A model generated the notes under the pieces. It was not told the origin of the DNA, ran no database searches, and saw nothing but the letters and a program-made list of their open reading frames with translations. A DNA stretch of 28,399 nucleotides from Verrucomicrobiota bacterium (GTDB lineage Bacteria; Verrucomicrobiota; Verrucomicrobiia; Opitutales; Opitutaceae): positions 1 through 28,399 of the forward strand of contig JAEYQF010000222.1 of assembly GCA_023410155.1 (NCBI GenBank), given 5' to 3'. Every line of letters starts with the position of its first letter. Position 1 is the first letter of the stretch. Below are positions 8,561-16,060 of the stretch, piece by piece. Both the position numbers and the translations under genes were made by a program.

Positions 8561-8587
8561 TTGATTTTTTTCGCAACCTGCTAAACT
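8561..8587 (+). promoter_or_regulatory. Possible sigma-70-type promoter for htpG
   Basis: TTGATT (8561-8566) and TAAACT (8582-8587) resemble -35 and -10 hexamers, spaced 15 bases apart (shorter than the ideal 17). The stretch between has a T-run. It is the only AT-rich segment in the gap, 22 bases upstream of the htpG ATG. The short spacer keeps this tentative. Confidence 0.35.
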
Positions 8588-8608
8588 AGCGGGCTCTTTT
8601 CACCACCT

Positions 8609-10450
8609 ATGTCCACTCAGACTCCGCAGAAATTCGAGTTCCAAGCCGAGATCAAGCAGTTGCTCGATATCGTGATCCACTCGCTCTACACGGAGAAGGA
8701 AATCTTCGTGCGCGAGCTCGTCTCCAACGCGTCCGACGCCTTGGAGAAACTTCGTCACACGCAGCTCACCGAGAAGGAGATCTTCGACGACAAACTCGAC
8801 CTCGAGATCAACGTCACCACCGACGACAAGGCGAAGACCATCACCATCCAGGACTTCGGCATCGGCATGACGCGCGACGAGCTCGTCAAATACCTCGGGA
8901 CCATCGCGCACTCCGGTTCGAAGCAGTTCCTGAAGGCGCTCGGCGAAGGCGGTCAGAAGAACGCCAATCTCATCGGCCAGTTCGGCGTCGGTTTCTACTC
9001 CGCGTTCATGGTCGCGAAATCCGTGAAGGTTTACTCGCGCTCGTGGAAGACCGGGGAGCCGGGCCACGTGTGGACGAGCGACGGCTCGGGCAGCTACGAG
9101 ATCGAGCCGACCGAGGGCGAGCGCCGCGGCACAAAGATCGTGATCGAACTGAAGGACGACGCCGCCGACTTCGCGCAGGACTGGAAGGCAAAGGAGATCC
9201 TCGAGCGCTACAGCGCGTTCGTGTCGTTCCCGATCAATCTCAACGGCAAACGCGTCAACACCGTTCAGGCTCTCTGGCTGCGCAACAAGAACGAGATCAA
9301 GGACGAAGAATACACCGAGTTCTACAAGTTCCAGGCCCACGCCTACGACGAGCCGCGCCTGCGCCTGCACTTCTCCGCCGACGCGCCGCTCGCGATCAAC
9401 GCGCTGCTCTTCGTTCCGAAGGAAAACACCGAGAAGCTCGGCTTCGCGCGCCTGGAGCAGAGCGTATCGCTCTACTGCCGCAAGGTCCTCATCGATGCCA
9501 AGCCCAAGCACCTGCTGCCCGAGTGGCTGCGTTTCCTGAAAGGCGTCGTCGATAGCGAAGACCTGCCGCTCAACATCTCGCGCGAGACGATGCAGGACAA
9601 GGCGCTCATCGAGAAGCTGAACAAGGTTATCACGAAGCGCTTCCTGAAATTCCTCGAGGAAGAGGCGAAGAATCGCGCCGACGGCTACAACGAGTTCTAC
9701 AGCGAGTTCGGCATCTTCCTGAAGGAAGGCGCCGCGATGGACTTCGCGCACAAGGATCAGCTCGTGAAGCTGCTCCGCTTCGAGTCGTCCGTGACCGAAA
9801 AGGGCAAGACCACTTCCCTCGCCGACTACGTGTCGCGCATGGGCGCCGACCAAAAGGAAATCTATTACCTCGTCGGCCCGAGTCGCGCCGCGATCGAGAG
9901 CGGCCCGTATCTCGAAGGCTTCAAGGCGCGTAACCTCGAGGTGCTCTTCTGCTACGAAGCCGTCGACGAATACGTAATGAACAACGTCCGCGAATTCGAC
10001 GGCAAGAAGCTCACCGCCGCCGATCACGCCGACGTGAAACTCTCCGATCTGCCGAAGCCCGAAGGCGCGCTGAGCGAAGACGACACGAAGAAGCTCACCG
10101 AGTGGCTCAAGGAAACGCTCGGCGAGCGCGTCGCGGAAGTGAAAGCGAGCGACCGCCTCGTCGACTCACCCGCGCTCGCGCTGAATGCCGACAAGTTCAT
10201 GTCGCCCCACATGCGTCGCATGATGAAGGCCATGAACAAGGACGGCGCCGATTCGCCGCTGCGCGTCAATCTGGAGATCAATCCGCGCTCCCAAGTGATG
10301 AAGCGACTCTTCGAGAGCCACACGGCCTCACCCGAGAAGGCGAAGCTCGTGGCCGAGCAGATCCTCGACAACGCACTCATCAGCGCCGGTCTGCTCGACG
10401 ACGCCACCCCGATGGTGGCACGTCTCTACAAGCTGCTCGAAAGCGTCTGA
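8609..10450 (+). CDS. htpG: Molecular chaperone HtpG (bacterial Hsp90)
   Basis: This 613-aa cytosolic ATP-dependent dimeric chaperone helps remodel and fold client proteins with the DnaK system. The N-terminal GHKL ATPase domain has the Hsp90 signature around residues 22-48 (HSLYTEKEIFVRELVSNASDA core), DFGIGM, GTIAHSGS and GQFGVGFYSAF. The middle domain includes LPLNISRETMQ with its catalytic-loop Arg. The C-terminal dimerisation domain holds MSPHMRRMMKAMN. Length matches E. coli HtpG (about 624). ATG at 8609 is chosen because the Hsp90 N-terminus (FEFQAEIKQLLDIV) begins directly after it. It appears monocistronic, with its own terminator downstream. Confidence 0.98.
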   Translation: MSTQTPQKFEFQAEIKQLLDIVIHSLYTEKEIFVRELVSNASDALEKLRHTQLTEKEIFDDKLDLEINVTTDDKAKTITIQDFGIGMTRDELVKYLGTIAHSGSKQFLKALGEGGQKNANLIGQFGVGFYSAFMVAKSVKVYSRSWKTGEPGHVWTSDGSGSYEIEPTEGERRGTKIVIELKDDAADFAQDWKAKEILERYSAFVSFPINLNGKRVNTVQALWLRNKNEIKDEEYTEFYKFQAHAYDEPRLRLHFSADAPLAINALLFVPKENTEKLGFARLEQSVSLYCRKVLIDAKPKHLLPEWLRFLKGVVDSEDLPLNISRETMQDKALIEKLNKVITKRFLKFLEEEAKNRADGYNEFYSEFGIFLKEGAAMDFAHKDQLVKLLRFESSVTEKGKTTSLADYVSRMGADQKEIYYLVGPSRAAIESGPYLEGFKARNLEVLFCYEAVDEYVMNNVREFDGKKLTAADHADVKLSDLPKPEGALSEDDTKKLTEWLKETLGERVAEVKASDRLVDSPALALNADKFMSPHMRRMMKAMNKDGADSPLRVNLEINPRSQVMKRLFESHTASPEKAKLVAEQILDNALISAGLLDDATPMVARLYKLLESV

Positions 10451-10486
10451 TCCGCTTTCGCTGACATCCGTCTTGTCCCTCCTTCG

Positions 10487-10516
10487 AGGCGCATCGCTTT
10501 GGCGGTGCGCCTTTTC
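10487..10516 (+). terminator. Intrinsic terminator of htpG
   Basis: AGGCGCATCGC (10487-10497) and GCGGTGCGCCT (10502-10512) form an 11-bp stem with one G-T wobble, closed by a TTTG tetraloop. TTTCATTTT follows. The stem begins 36 bases after the htpG stop. This is a convincing Rho-independent terminator. Confidence 0.85.
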
Positions 10517-10594
10517 ATTTTCAGCGGTGCCGACCGATGCACGACCTCGGCATGCGCCCCATAGCCGGCCGGCGCGAGCGGGTTATCTTTCCGC

Positions 10595-10804
10595 ATGCAC
10601 CTCCTTCTCGCAGCCCTCGCGGCGCTGTTTGTGATCCTCGGCTTCGTCGGCTTCGGCCTCGGCGGGCTTCCAACAATTCTTTTCTGGGGATTGGCCGCGT
10701 TGTGCGTGATAGCCGCGTGGAAATCACGTCCGATCTCCCAGCGCGTTCGCGAAGACCGGAAGATGTCGGAGAGTTCGGTCCCGCCTCGCAACGATCACAG
10801 CTAA
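10595..10804 (+). CDS. Small hydrophobic protein, two predicted membrane helices
   Basis: This 69-aa protein has unknown function. Residues about 3-22 (rich in Leu/Ala/Phe/Gly) and 27-43 (ILFWGLAALCVIAAW) look like two closely spaced membrane helices. A basic/polar tail of about 25 residues follows (RPISQRVREDRKMSE). A GCGGG-like word lies upstream of the ATG, so translation is plausible. It stands alone between the htpG terminator and a 22-bp repeat array, converging on the YcaO gene. I do not recognise a family. Given its size it could be a spurious frame, but the clean two-helix pattern favours a real protein. Confidence 0.5.
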   Translation: MHLLLAALAALFVILGFVGFGLGGLPTILFWGLAALCVIAAWKSRPISQRVREDRKMSESSVPPRNDHS

Positions 10805-10805
10805 G

Positions 10806-10913
10806 CGTCCTCCCGCACTCAGTCCCGACCCGCTCCGGACCTTGGCACGATCGAGTCCGCACTTTGGCTCGAGTCGGTCCGCAGTGCGGCTCGACTCGAT
10901 GCGCACTGCGACT
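10806..10913. repeat. Degenerate 22-bp tandem repeat array, copy 2 (small ORF/YcaO convergent gap)
   Basis: Four units of exactly 22 bases start at 10826, 10848, 10870 and 10892, preceded by a partial unit at 10806. The unit begins with CGACTCG-like bases (CGACCCG, CGATCGA, CGAGTCG, CGACTCG). Two variable bases follow, then CCGCACTTTGG-like bases and CT or CA. Unit 3 with the start of unit 4 forms a near-palindrome: CGAGTCG and CCGCA face TGCGG and CGACTCG. The array ends 7 bases before the YcaO stop codon. Confidence 0.75.
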
Positions 10914-10919
10914 CAGGGC

Positions 10920-11819
10920 TCACCAGAAGAAGTAGCGATCCGTGTTCGCGAGAAACGCGTTCGATGGCGGACGCGCCACGACACGCCACACCGTGGCATA
11001 CCGCGTCCAGGGTCCCGGGATCTCGCAGTCGTGCAGCACTTGCGCGCGATAGCGGTATGAGACCGGCGGCCTCGCGCGATTCAGACGCTCTTGGAAAAGA
11101 GCGTGACCCGCGGGGCTGGCAAAAAAAAGACAGCGTCGTTCGAACAGCTCTTTCGGCGCCGCGGCATCGCCCAATTGATTGGCCAGCCGATGCAGCGTGA
11201 GCACGTATTCGTTGCGCGCGAGTTCGACCACTGCCCGCTCGCAAGCGCCAAAGAAGTCTGCGGCGGCCGCGTGTCCATATGCGAAGCATCCCGGGCAAAC
11301 TTCGCGCCACGCGATCACCGTCACGCCGACGCCGAGCGGACTGGGCAGGACGAGTGCGCTGACCTCGGGCCAGTCGGTCGCACGCAGTTCCCCATCGATC
11401 AGCCCTTCCCACCAGGCGAGCAAACTGGCGCGCTCGACCGCTTCCATCATCGCGTGTTTCCTGGCTTGCCCGGCGAGCAGCCCAGGGAAAGCCGCCATGC
11501 CGTTGGACGAGGCATCAACGTCGAATCCGTAAAGTTCGCGATCCGCAGCGTGCACCTTCGAGTGGTAGGCCCAGCGCTCCATCGCTTCGGAGATGGCGCG
11601 GTGGCGCGCCAGCATGGGCGACTCCGCGGAGCCGGTGCCATCGGCGTCACTGTAGAGTTCGGAACGCCGGCCTTCGGCCCAGGGTCGGGCCGCGAGCCAG
11701 ACGTTCGCTTGAAACATCTTCCGCCCGTAAACGGGGAACGCTCGCAGCGCGACGCGGGAGATCGGCCCGCCGTCGGGCTGCAGAACGTTGCGAAAACGGA
11801 ACGGGGCGAGGCTGATCAT
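10920..11819 (-). CDS. Compact YcaO-family peptide-modifying enzyme
   Basis: YcaO enzymes use ATP to activate peptide backbone amides, giving azolines, thioamides or amidines in RiPP natural products. This 299-aa protein shows the three conserved Glu-rich nucleotide/Mg-binding segments in order: GTGSAESPMLARHRAISEAMER (about 61-82, core SEAMER, Glu78/Glu81), AMMEAVERASLLAWWEG (about 123-139), and ACERAVVELARN (about 192-203). It is shorter than typical azoline-forming YcaO proteins (about 400 aa or more). It ends in an aromatic DRYFFW rather than the Pro-rich tail seen in many cyclodehydratases. ATG at 11819 is preferred to an in-frame start at 11951, because the longer form would overlap the upstream peptide gene by more than 100 bases. 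It follows that peptide gene by 8 bases. No E1-like partner, TfuA, dehydrogenase or exporter is adjacent. The YcaO family call is strong; the reaction is unknown. Confidence 0.85.
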   Translation of the reverse strand: MISLAPFRFRNVLQPDGGPISRVALRAFPVYGRKMFQANVWLAARPWAEGRRSELYSDADGTGSAESPMLARHRAISEAMERWAYHSKVHAADRELYGFDVDASSNGMAAFPGLLAGQARKHAMMEAVERASLLAWWEGLIDGELRATDWPEVSALVLPSPLGVGVTVIAWREVCPGCFAYGHAAAADFFGACERAVVELARNEYVLTLHRLANQLGDAAAPKELFERRCLFFASPAGHALFQERLNRARPPVSYRYRAQVLHDCEIPGPWTRYATVWRVVARPPSNAFLANTDRYFFW

Positions 11820-11827
11820 GGACGTTC

Positions 11828-12100
11828 TCAGGTGAGATGCGGGGCGGAAGCAGAACCGGCAAAGTGGCAAGGCGTGGCGCAGGCCGCCGCCGCGAGAACT
11901 TCGTGACGCGGGGCTCTCGACTCTCCGGCGAAATGACAAGGGGTGGCGCACGCCGCAGCGGCCACGCGGCTCAGATAGTCATCCTGACCGACCGGCTGCG
12001 ACGGTGCTACGTCGAGACACTCAGCGGCACGAACAAGACCGAACGAGAGGAGAAGGCTGGCGACGAGACCGGAGACAAGGCGAACGAGGTGTGTGTTCAT
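11828..12100 (-). CDS. Putative RiPP precursor with Sec-like leader and duplicated Cys/His core
   Basis: This 90-aa peptide begins with a Sec-type signal (MNTHLVRLVSGLVASLLLSF, then a likely AxA-like cleavage region RAAE around residues 24-27). A polar segment (DVAPSQPVGQDDYLSR) follows, then two copies of AAAACATPCHFAG separated by ten residues. Each copy is followed by an Ala-Pro/His segment (ESRAPRHEV and SASAPHLT), so the repeat unit is about 22 residues. The copies differ at eight codons, all synonymously, which argues for selection on the peptide. The YcaO gene starts 8 bases downstream on the same strand, the hallmark of a precursor-enzyme pair. A weak AGG lies just before the ATG. I know no described family with this core. 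Alternatives are a metal-binding or variant-heme (CxxxCH) periplasmic peptide. Confidence 0.75.
   Translation of the reverse strand: MNTHLVRLVSGLVASLLLSFGLVRAAECLDVAPSQPVGQDDYLSRVAAAACATPCHFAGESRAPRHEVLAAAACATPCHFAGSASAPHLT
11855..11962 (-). repeat. Duplicated 13-codon core within the putative precursor
   Basis: Copy 1 (11924-11962) and copy 2 (11855-11893) both encode AAAACATPCHFAG. Codons differ at Ala1, Ala2, Ala4, Thr, second Cys, His, Phe and Gly, and every change is silent. The ten-codon spacer is 11894-11923. Confidence 0.9.
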
Positions 12101-12223
12101 CGCCTATCTAGTGAGGACCGAAACGCGCGCCCGCCTAGCCGGCCTTTTACGTTTGTTTGCGGGAGTCTCTACGCATTTTTACGTCGTAAGGTTCTTCGAT
12201 CTGCGCGGAGATGACGGGCCCGC
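12101..12223. promoter_or_regulatory. Divergent control region between peptide gene and hybrid kinase
   Basis: This 123-bp gap must hold the promoters of both divergent genes. It contains two direct copies of TTTTACGT (12145-12152 and 12177-12184), 32 bases apart, about three helical turns. Such spacing suits paired binding sites on one DNA face. No confident -35/-10 pair was identified on either strand. Confidence 0.4.
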
Positions 12224-15200
12224 TTGAGCTCCGTGAGCCTCTTCCGTCGACCTTCCGCATTCGTCCTCTGTTCGTTGCTCGCGATCGCCAGCGCGGCCGA
12301 TTCCTCAGCTGCGGCCGGGTTGCCGATCGTCACCGAATTCACCGCCGGAGAGGTGCGGATGCCGGGAACCTACTGGAGCGCGCACCAAGATGAGCGGGGC
12401 GTGATCTACATTGGCTGTGATCAGGTGCTCATGTTTGACGGTGAGCAGTGGTCGAGTCACCCCGTGCCAGGAGGCTATTGCGTGCGCTCGATGGACACGG
12501 ATTCGAGAGGTCGGCTGTGGGTCGGAGCCACCAACGAAATCGGCTATTTCGACCGCTCGGACGAGGGCCTTTCCGCGTTTCGTTCTCTCGTTCCTCGACT
12601 GCCCGAGGCTCACCGTAAACTGGTGGATGTCTGGGCGACGATCGCGACGGACCGCGGCGCCGTGTTCGTGACCACCGATGCCGTGCTGATCTGGGACGGG
12701 CAAGCGTTCACCGTGCATCGGCTGCCCAGCGAGCGGCGGCTGGGCGGATTCCGCGCGGGCACTCAGGTGCTCGTGAGCACCAGCGACGGAGTTTACGAGG
12801 TCTCGGGCTCGCATCTCACGCGCATCGTCGACGCAAAGCAGTCCGATCTGCCCGCGGTGATTGGCGGCGCAAGGTCCGAGGCCGGTCTGCTCCTCCTGAC
12901 CAAATCCAGCCTTTCGCTCGTGCAGGATCAGAACCTCCAGGAGATCGCTTCCCCGGAGCTCAAGGCGTTCCTCTCCGAGAACGTGATCACGGCAATGAAG
13001 CCGCTGGCGGGAAACCGTTTCGCCCTCGGCACGTTGAACAGCGGTATCGGGATCGTGGATACAAAGGGCAATCTGCTGCGTCGTCTCGGTCCGGCGGACG
13101 GTCTCGGGGTGACCTACGCGACAGCGCTCCTGGCCGCCCGGGACGGGTCCCTCTGGGTGACCTCTCCCCATGCGATCATGCGTCTGGCCGCATGGGACTC
13201 CGTCGAGATCTTCGACCAGCGCCGCGGCCTGCAGGGTCGCGTGGTCGAAGCGCTCACGGGTGGGAAGGGCGTCATCTTCGTCGGCACGGATCGCGGTGTC
13301 TTCTCCGCCAGGACCAACCCGGAGGCAGGCGGTCAGTTTTCGCCAGTGCCGGAGCTCCCTTCGCCCGCCTTCGATCTTCACTTCGGAGACGATGACACTC
13401 TTTACGCATCCATGCACGATGTGGTCATGCGGTGGCATGCAGGGTCGGCCCATCCGGTGATGTCGTCGCGCCTGGGTGTATTCTCCTTTCGTCCTTCGCG
13501 CGCGGCGCCCGGCCATTTCGTCGCGACGACCGGCACCTCCGAGATCGTGCAGCTGCGGCTGGCGAACGACCGGTTTGTGACGGAGGCGAGTGCTTCCCTC
13601 CCAGACGCCTCCTTCTCCACGGCCGAGGCTGACGATGGCACGGTGTGGACGGGCACCACTGCAGGCGGCGTTTTCGCGGTGCGCTTCTCCGGTGGAGTGG
13701 CGGAAGTGACACCGGTGCTCTCAAACACCCAACGCCCCTACGCTGGGCCAACCCTGGAGGCGTCGTTCCCCGGAGCAATGGTGGTCTTTTCCGACACGGG
13801 AGCCTTTGTGCATCACTCGACGACCACGGCCCCTCTTCGCATCGCGGGTTTTCCGCGCGTGGGCGCCACCGCTGTTTCCAATCCCGACCGAGCCGGCGGC
13901 GTGTGGATTGCCCTCCAGAGCCCGTTCCGCGAGGGTCCGAATGCGGCCACGCTCGTCCGCATGCATGCGCGCGAGACCGACGATTTCGCATGGGAGGGTT
14001 TCGTAGTGGAGGGCCTCGCCAGCGTGGGTGTGGTCCGGCGCATCTTCGTCGACGGAGATGACAGCGTGTGGGTCGGCGGGTCCGAGAAGCTCCTGCGTTT
14101 CGATTCGCGGCAAGTGTCGCCCGCGGCGGCACCGAGTGCGCCACTCGTGCGCTCCGCGGTGCCTCCCGGAGGGAGAGTCGCCGCGGAGCAAAACGCGGTG
14201 AGCTTCGACTTCTCCTCCACTGATTTGAACCGCCGCCCAGGGCTTCGTTTTCAGACCAGACTCACGGGTCAGGATTGGTCCGCGCCGACGCACAGCAGTC
14301 ACCTGGCTCTCGCCGGCCTCGCGCCTGGCGATTATCAGTTCGAGGTCCGCGCGATCGACGGCCTTGGACAAACGAGTCCCTCCGCCACGTGGAAATTGAC
14401 CGTGCTGCCACCTTGGTATCGCACCCCTGCTGCATGGTTCGCGTGGAGCGGTCTCGGTCTGGCCGCACTCTATGCGGGTTTCCGCTGGCGAGTTCACTAC
14501 CTCCGGCAGCACAACCTGCGGTTACAGGCTTTGGTGGAGAAAAAGACTGAGCAACTCGCTCAAGCCAACGCGGCGAAATCCGAGTTCATCGCGAACATGA
14601 GTCACGAGATCCGCAATCCAATCTCTGGCATCCTCGGCCTCTCGATCGCGCTGGAGGAAACTCCGCTGGATGCGAAGCAGCGCGAACTCGCCGATTCGGT
14701 TCGCTCCTGCGCCACGCTCCTCGCGACGCTGGTCGACGACGTGCTCGACTTTGCCAAGATCGAAGCCGGCGCGGTCGAGCTTCGACCCGGCGCTTTCTCG
14801 CTGCTCGGCGCCGCGAAACAAGCGGTCGCCATGGTTTCCGAGCAGGCCCGCATCTCCGGAACCGAGATCACGATCGCGTGCTCTCCGGAAGTGCCGCCCC
14901 TCGTCCGCGGCGACCACGCGCGCCTCCAGCAAATCGTGCTGAATTTTCTCACGAACGCGCTGAAGTTCGGCGCCGGCCAGCCCGTCATCCTGCAGATCGC
15001 CGTCGTTGCGCCGGGGCGCATCCGCCTAGCCGTGATTGACCGCGGCCCCGGTGTCGCCAGCGAAGACGCGGCGAGGCTGTTCACCAAGTTCACCCGCCTC
15101 GAAAGCGCGCACGCGGGCAACGTGCGTGGCACCGGACTCGGTCTGGCGCTGTGCCGGGTGCTCGCCGAAAAGATGGGAGGTGAAGTCGGCCTCGATTCCC

Positions 15201-16060
15201 GACTCGGCGAGGGCTCCACGTTCTGGGTCACGTTGCCGCTCCCAAGCGTTGAAGAGAACTCTTCTGCAGCGCCGGCGCCACTCCCGACCCAGCTGCGCGC
15301 ACTCGTCGTCGAGGACATCGACTACAACGCCACGGCCATGCAGGCGATCCTCCGCCGTCTCGGCATCGAGTCCGACGTGGCCGGCGACGGTCCCACGGCC
15401 CTCGCCCAGTTGCGAGAGAAGCGCTACGACATCGCCTTCATGGATTGGAATCTGCCCGGCAAAATCGGCACGGAGATCGCCGCCGCCTACCGAGCCGTAG
15501 AGCCGCCCGGACAACACACGATCATCATCGCGACCACCGCGTATTCCGCGCAGTTCAACCGCGACATGTGCATCAAAGCAGGGATGGATGGCTTTATCGC
15601 CAAACCGATCACGCCCGAAAAGATCACCGGCGCGATTCGCGAGTTACAGGGCGCGCTTCCCTCCATGCCGCTGGTCACCGCTCCGGTGGCACCCGCGCCC
15701 GAGCGTCGCGAGTCCGAACTCGACGTGGAGATGTTGCGCTTCCTCGGCGAAGGCACCGCCGCAGGCTTTGGGGAGCAGGCTGCGCGTTTCATCACGGCCA
15801 TGTTCGAAGACCTCCGATCGCTGGAACACGCTGTCGCCATGGGCGAGCCGGCCGAAATCCACCGCACCGCGCATCGGCTCGCATCGCACGCCAGCATGAT
15901 CAAGGCCGACCCGCTCAGCCGCGTCACGCGCGATCTCCAGAAGCTGTCAGGCACAGAGGATCCTGTGGCTCACCGGGCCCTGCTGGCCGCCGCCCAGCGT
16001 GAATGCGTTGCCGTCAGGGAAAAACTGGAGTCGATCCGCGCTTCGCAGGGATCTGGGTGA
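12224..16060 (+). CDS. Propeller-sensor hybrid histidine kinase (HisKA-HATPase-REC-Hpt)
   Basis: This 1278-aa membrane sensor has a signal peptide (about 1-26) and a large periplasmic region (about 30-640) built of two-component-regulator-propeller-like beta repeats. Visible pieces include GVIYIGCDQVLMFDGEQW, RLWVGATNEIGYF and SVWVGGSEKLLRF. A Y_Y_Y-type domain follows (about 660-730, ending YQFEVRAIDGLG), then one TM helix (about 735-756). The H-box is ANMSHEIRNP with phospho-acceptor His794. The ATPase has an N-box (LNFLTNALKFG) and G-box GTGLGLAL. The receiver has Asp1074 (FMDWNLPG) and Lys in IAKPI. The Hpt-like end has candidate His1217 (AHRLASHA), lacking the usual KG after it. Start is TTG 12224 with GGAG 13 bases upstream; GTG 12233 is equally possible. 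Architecture resembles polysaccharide-sensing hybrids but without a DNA-binding domain. Its 3' end overlaps the next, convergent gene by 47 bases. Confidence 0.9.
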   Translation: MSSVSLFRRPSAFVLCSLLAIASAADSSAAAGLPIVTEFTAGEVRMPGTYWSAHQDERGVIYIGCDQVLMFDGEQWSSHPVPGGYCVRSMDTDSRGRLWVGATNEIGYFDRSDEGLSAFRSLVPRLPEAHRKLVDVWATIATDRGAVFVTTDAVLIWDGQAFTVHRLPSERRLGGFRAGTQVLVSTSDGVYEVSGSHLTRIVDAKQSDLPAVIGGARSEAGLLLLTKSSLSLVQDQNLQEIASPELKAFLSENVITAMKPLAGNRFALGTLNSGIGIVDTKGNLLRRLGPADGLGVTYATALLAARDGSLWVTSPHAIMRLAAWDSVEIFDQRRGLQGRVVEALTGGKGVIFVGTDRGVFSARTNPEAGGQFSPVPELPSPAFDLHFGDDDTLYASMHDVVMRWHAGSAHPVMSSRLGVFSFRPSRAAPGHFVATTGTSEIVQLRLANDRFVTEASASLPDASFSTAEADDGTVWTGTTAGGVFAVRFSGGVAEVTPVLSNTQRPYAGPTLEASFPGAMVVFSDTGAFVHHSTTTAPLRIAGFPRVGATAVSNPDRAGGVWIALQSPFREGPNAATLVRMHARETDDFAWEGFVVEGLASVGVVRRIFVDGDDSVWVGGSEKLLRFDSRQVSPAAAPSAPLVRSAVPPGGRVAAEQNAVSFDFSSTDLNRRPGLRFQTRLTGQDWSAPTHSSHLALAGLAPGDYQFEVRAIDGLGQTSPSATWKLTVLPPWYRTPAAWFAWSGLGLAALYAGFRWRVHYLRQHNLRLQALVEKKTEQLAQANAAKSEFIANMSHEIRNPISGILGLSIALEETPLDAKQRELADSVRSCATLLATLVDDVLDFAKIEAGAVELRPGAFSLLGAAKQAVAMVSEQARISGTEITIACSPEVPPLVRGDHARLQQIVLNFLTNALKFGAGQPVILQIAVVAPGRIRLAVIDRGPGVASEDAARLFTKFTRLESAHAGNVRGTGLGLALCRVLAEKMGGEVGLDSRLGEGSTFWVTLPLPSVEENSSAAPAPLPTQLRALVVEDIDYNATAMQAILRRLGIESDVAGDGPTALAQLREKRYDIAFMDWNLPGKIGTEIAAAYRAVEPPGQHTIIIATTAYSAQFNRDMCIKAGMDGFIAKPITPEKITGAIRELQGALPSMPLVTAPVAPAPERRESELDVEMLRFLGEGTAAGFGEQAARFITAMFEDLRSLEHAVAMGEPAEIHRTAHRLASHASMIKADPLSRVTRDLQKLSGTEDPVAHRALLAAAQRECVAVREKLESIRASQGSG

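Noticed and set aside
8600..10027. 475-aa open frame antisense to htpG
   Set aside because: It mirrors htpG codon structure, has a Val/Glu/Leu-biased composition and no recognisable motifs. It is a shadow of the highly conserved chaperone gene.
10806..10913. CRISPR array reading of the 22-bp repeats
   Set aside because: Units are contiguous with no unique spacers, are degenerate, and no cas gene is present.
11820..11951. Longer YcaO start at 11951
   Set aside because: It would overlap most of the duplicated-core region of the peptide gene and add 44 residues unlike any YcaO N-terminus.
11828..12100. Small c-type cytochrome reading of the CATPCH motifs
   Set aside because: Heme c sites are normally CxxCH; CxxxCH is rare, no distal ligand context is seen, and the adjacent YcaO is better explained by a RiPP precursor. 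Kept as an alternative, not the main call.
12305..13516. 403-aa open frame antisense to the hybrid kinase
   Set aside because: The sense strand has a continuous 1278-codon reading frame with clear domains. The antisense product is Arg/His/Gly-rich without motifs.
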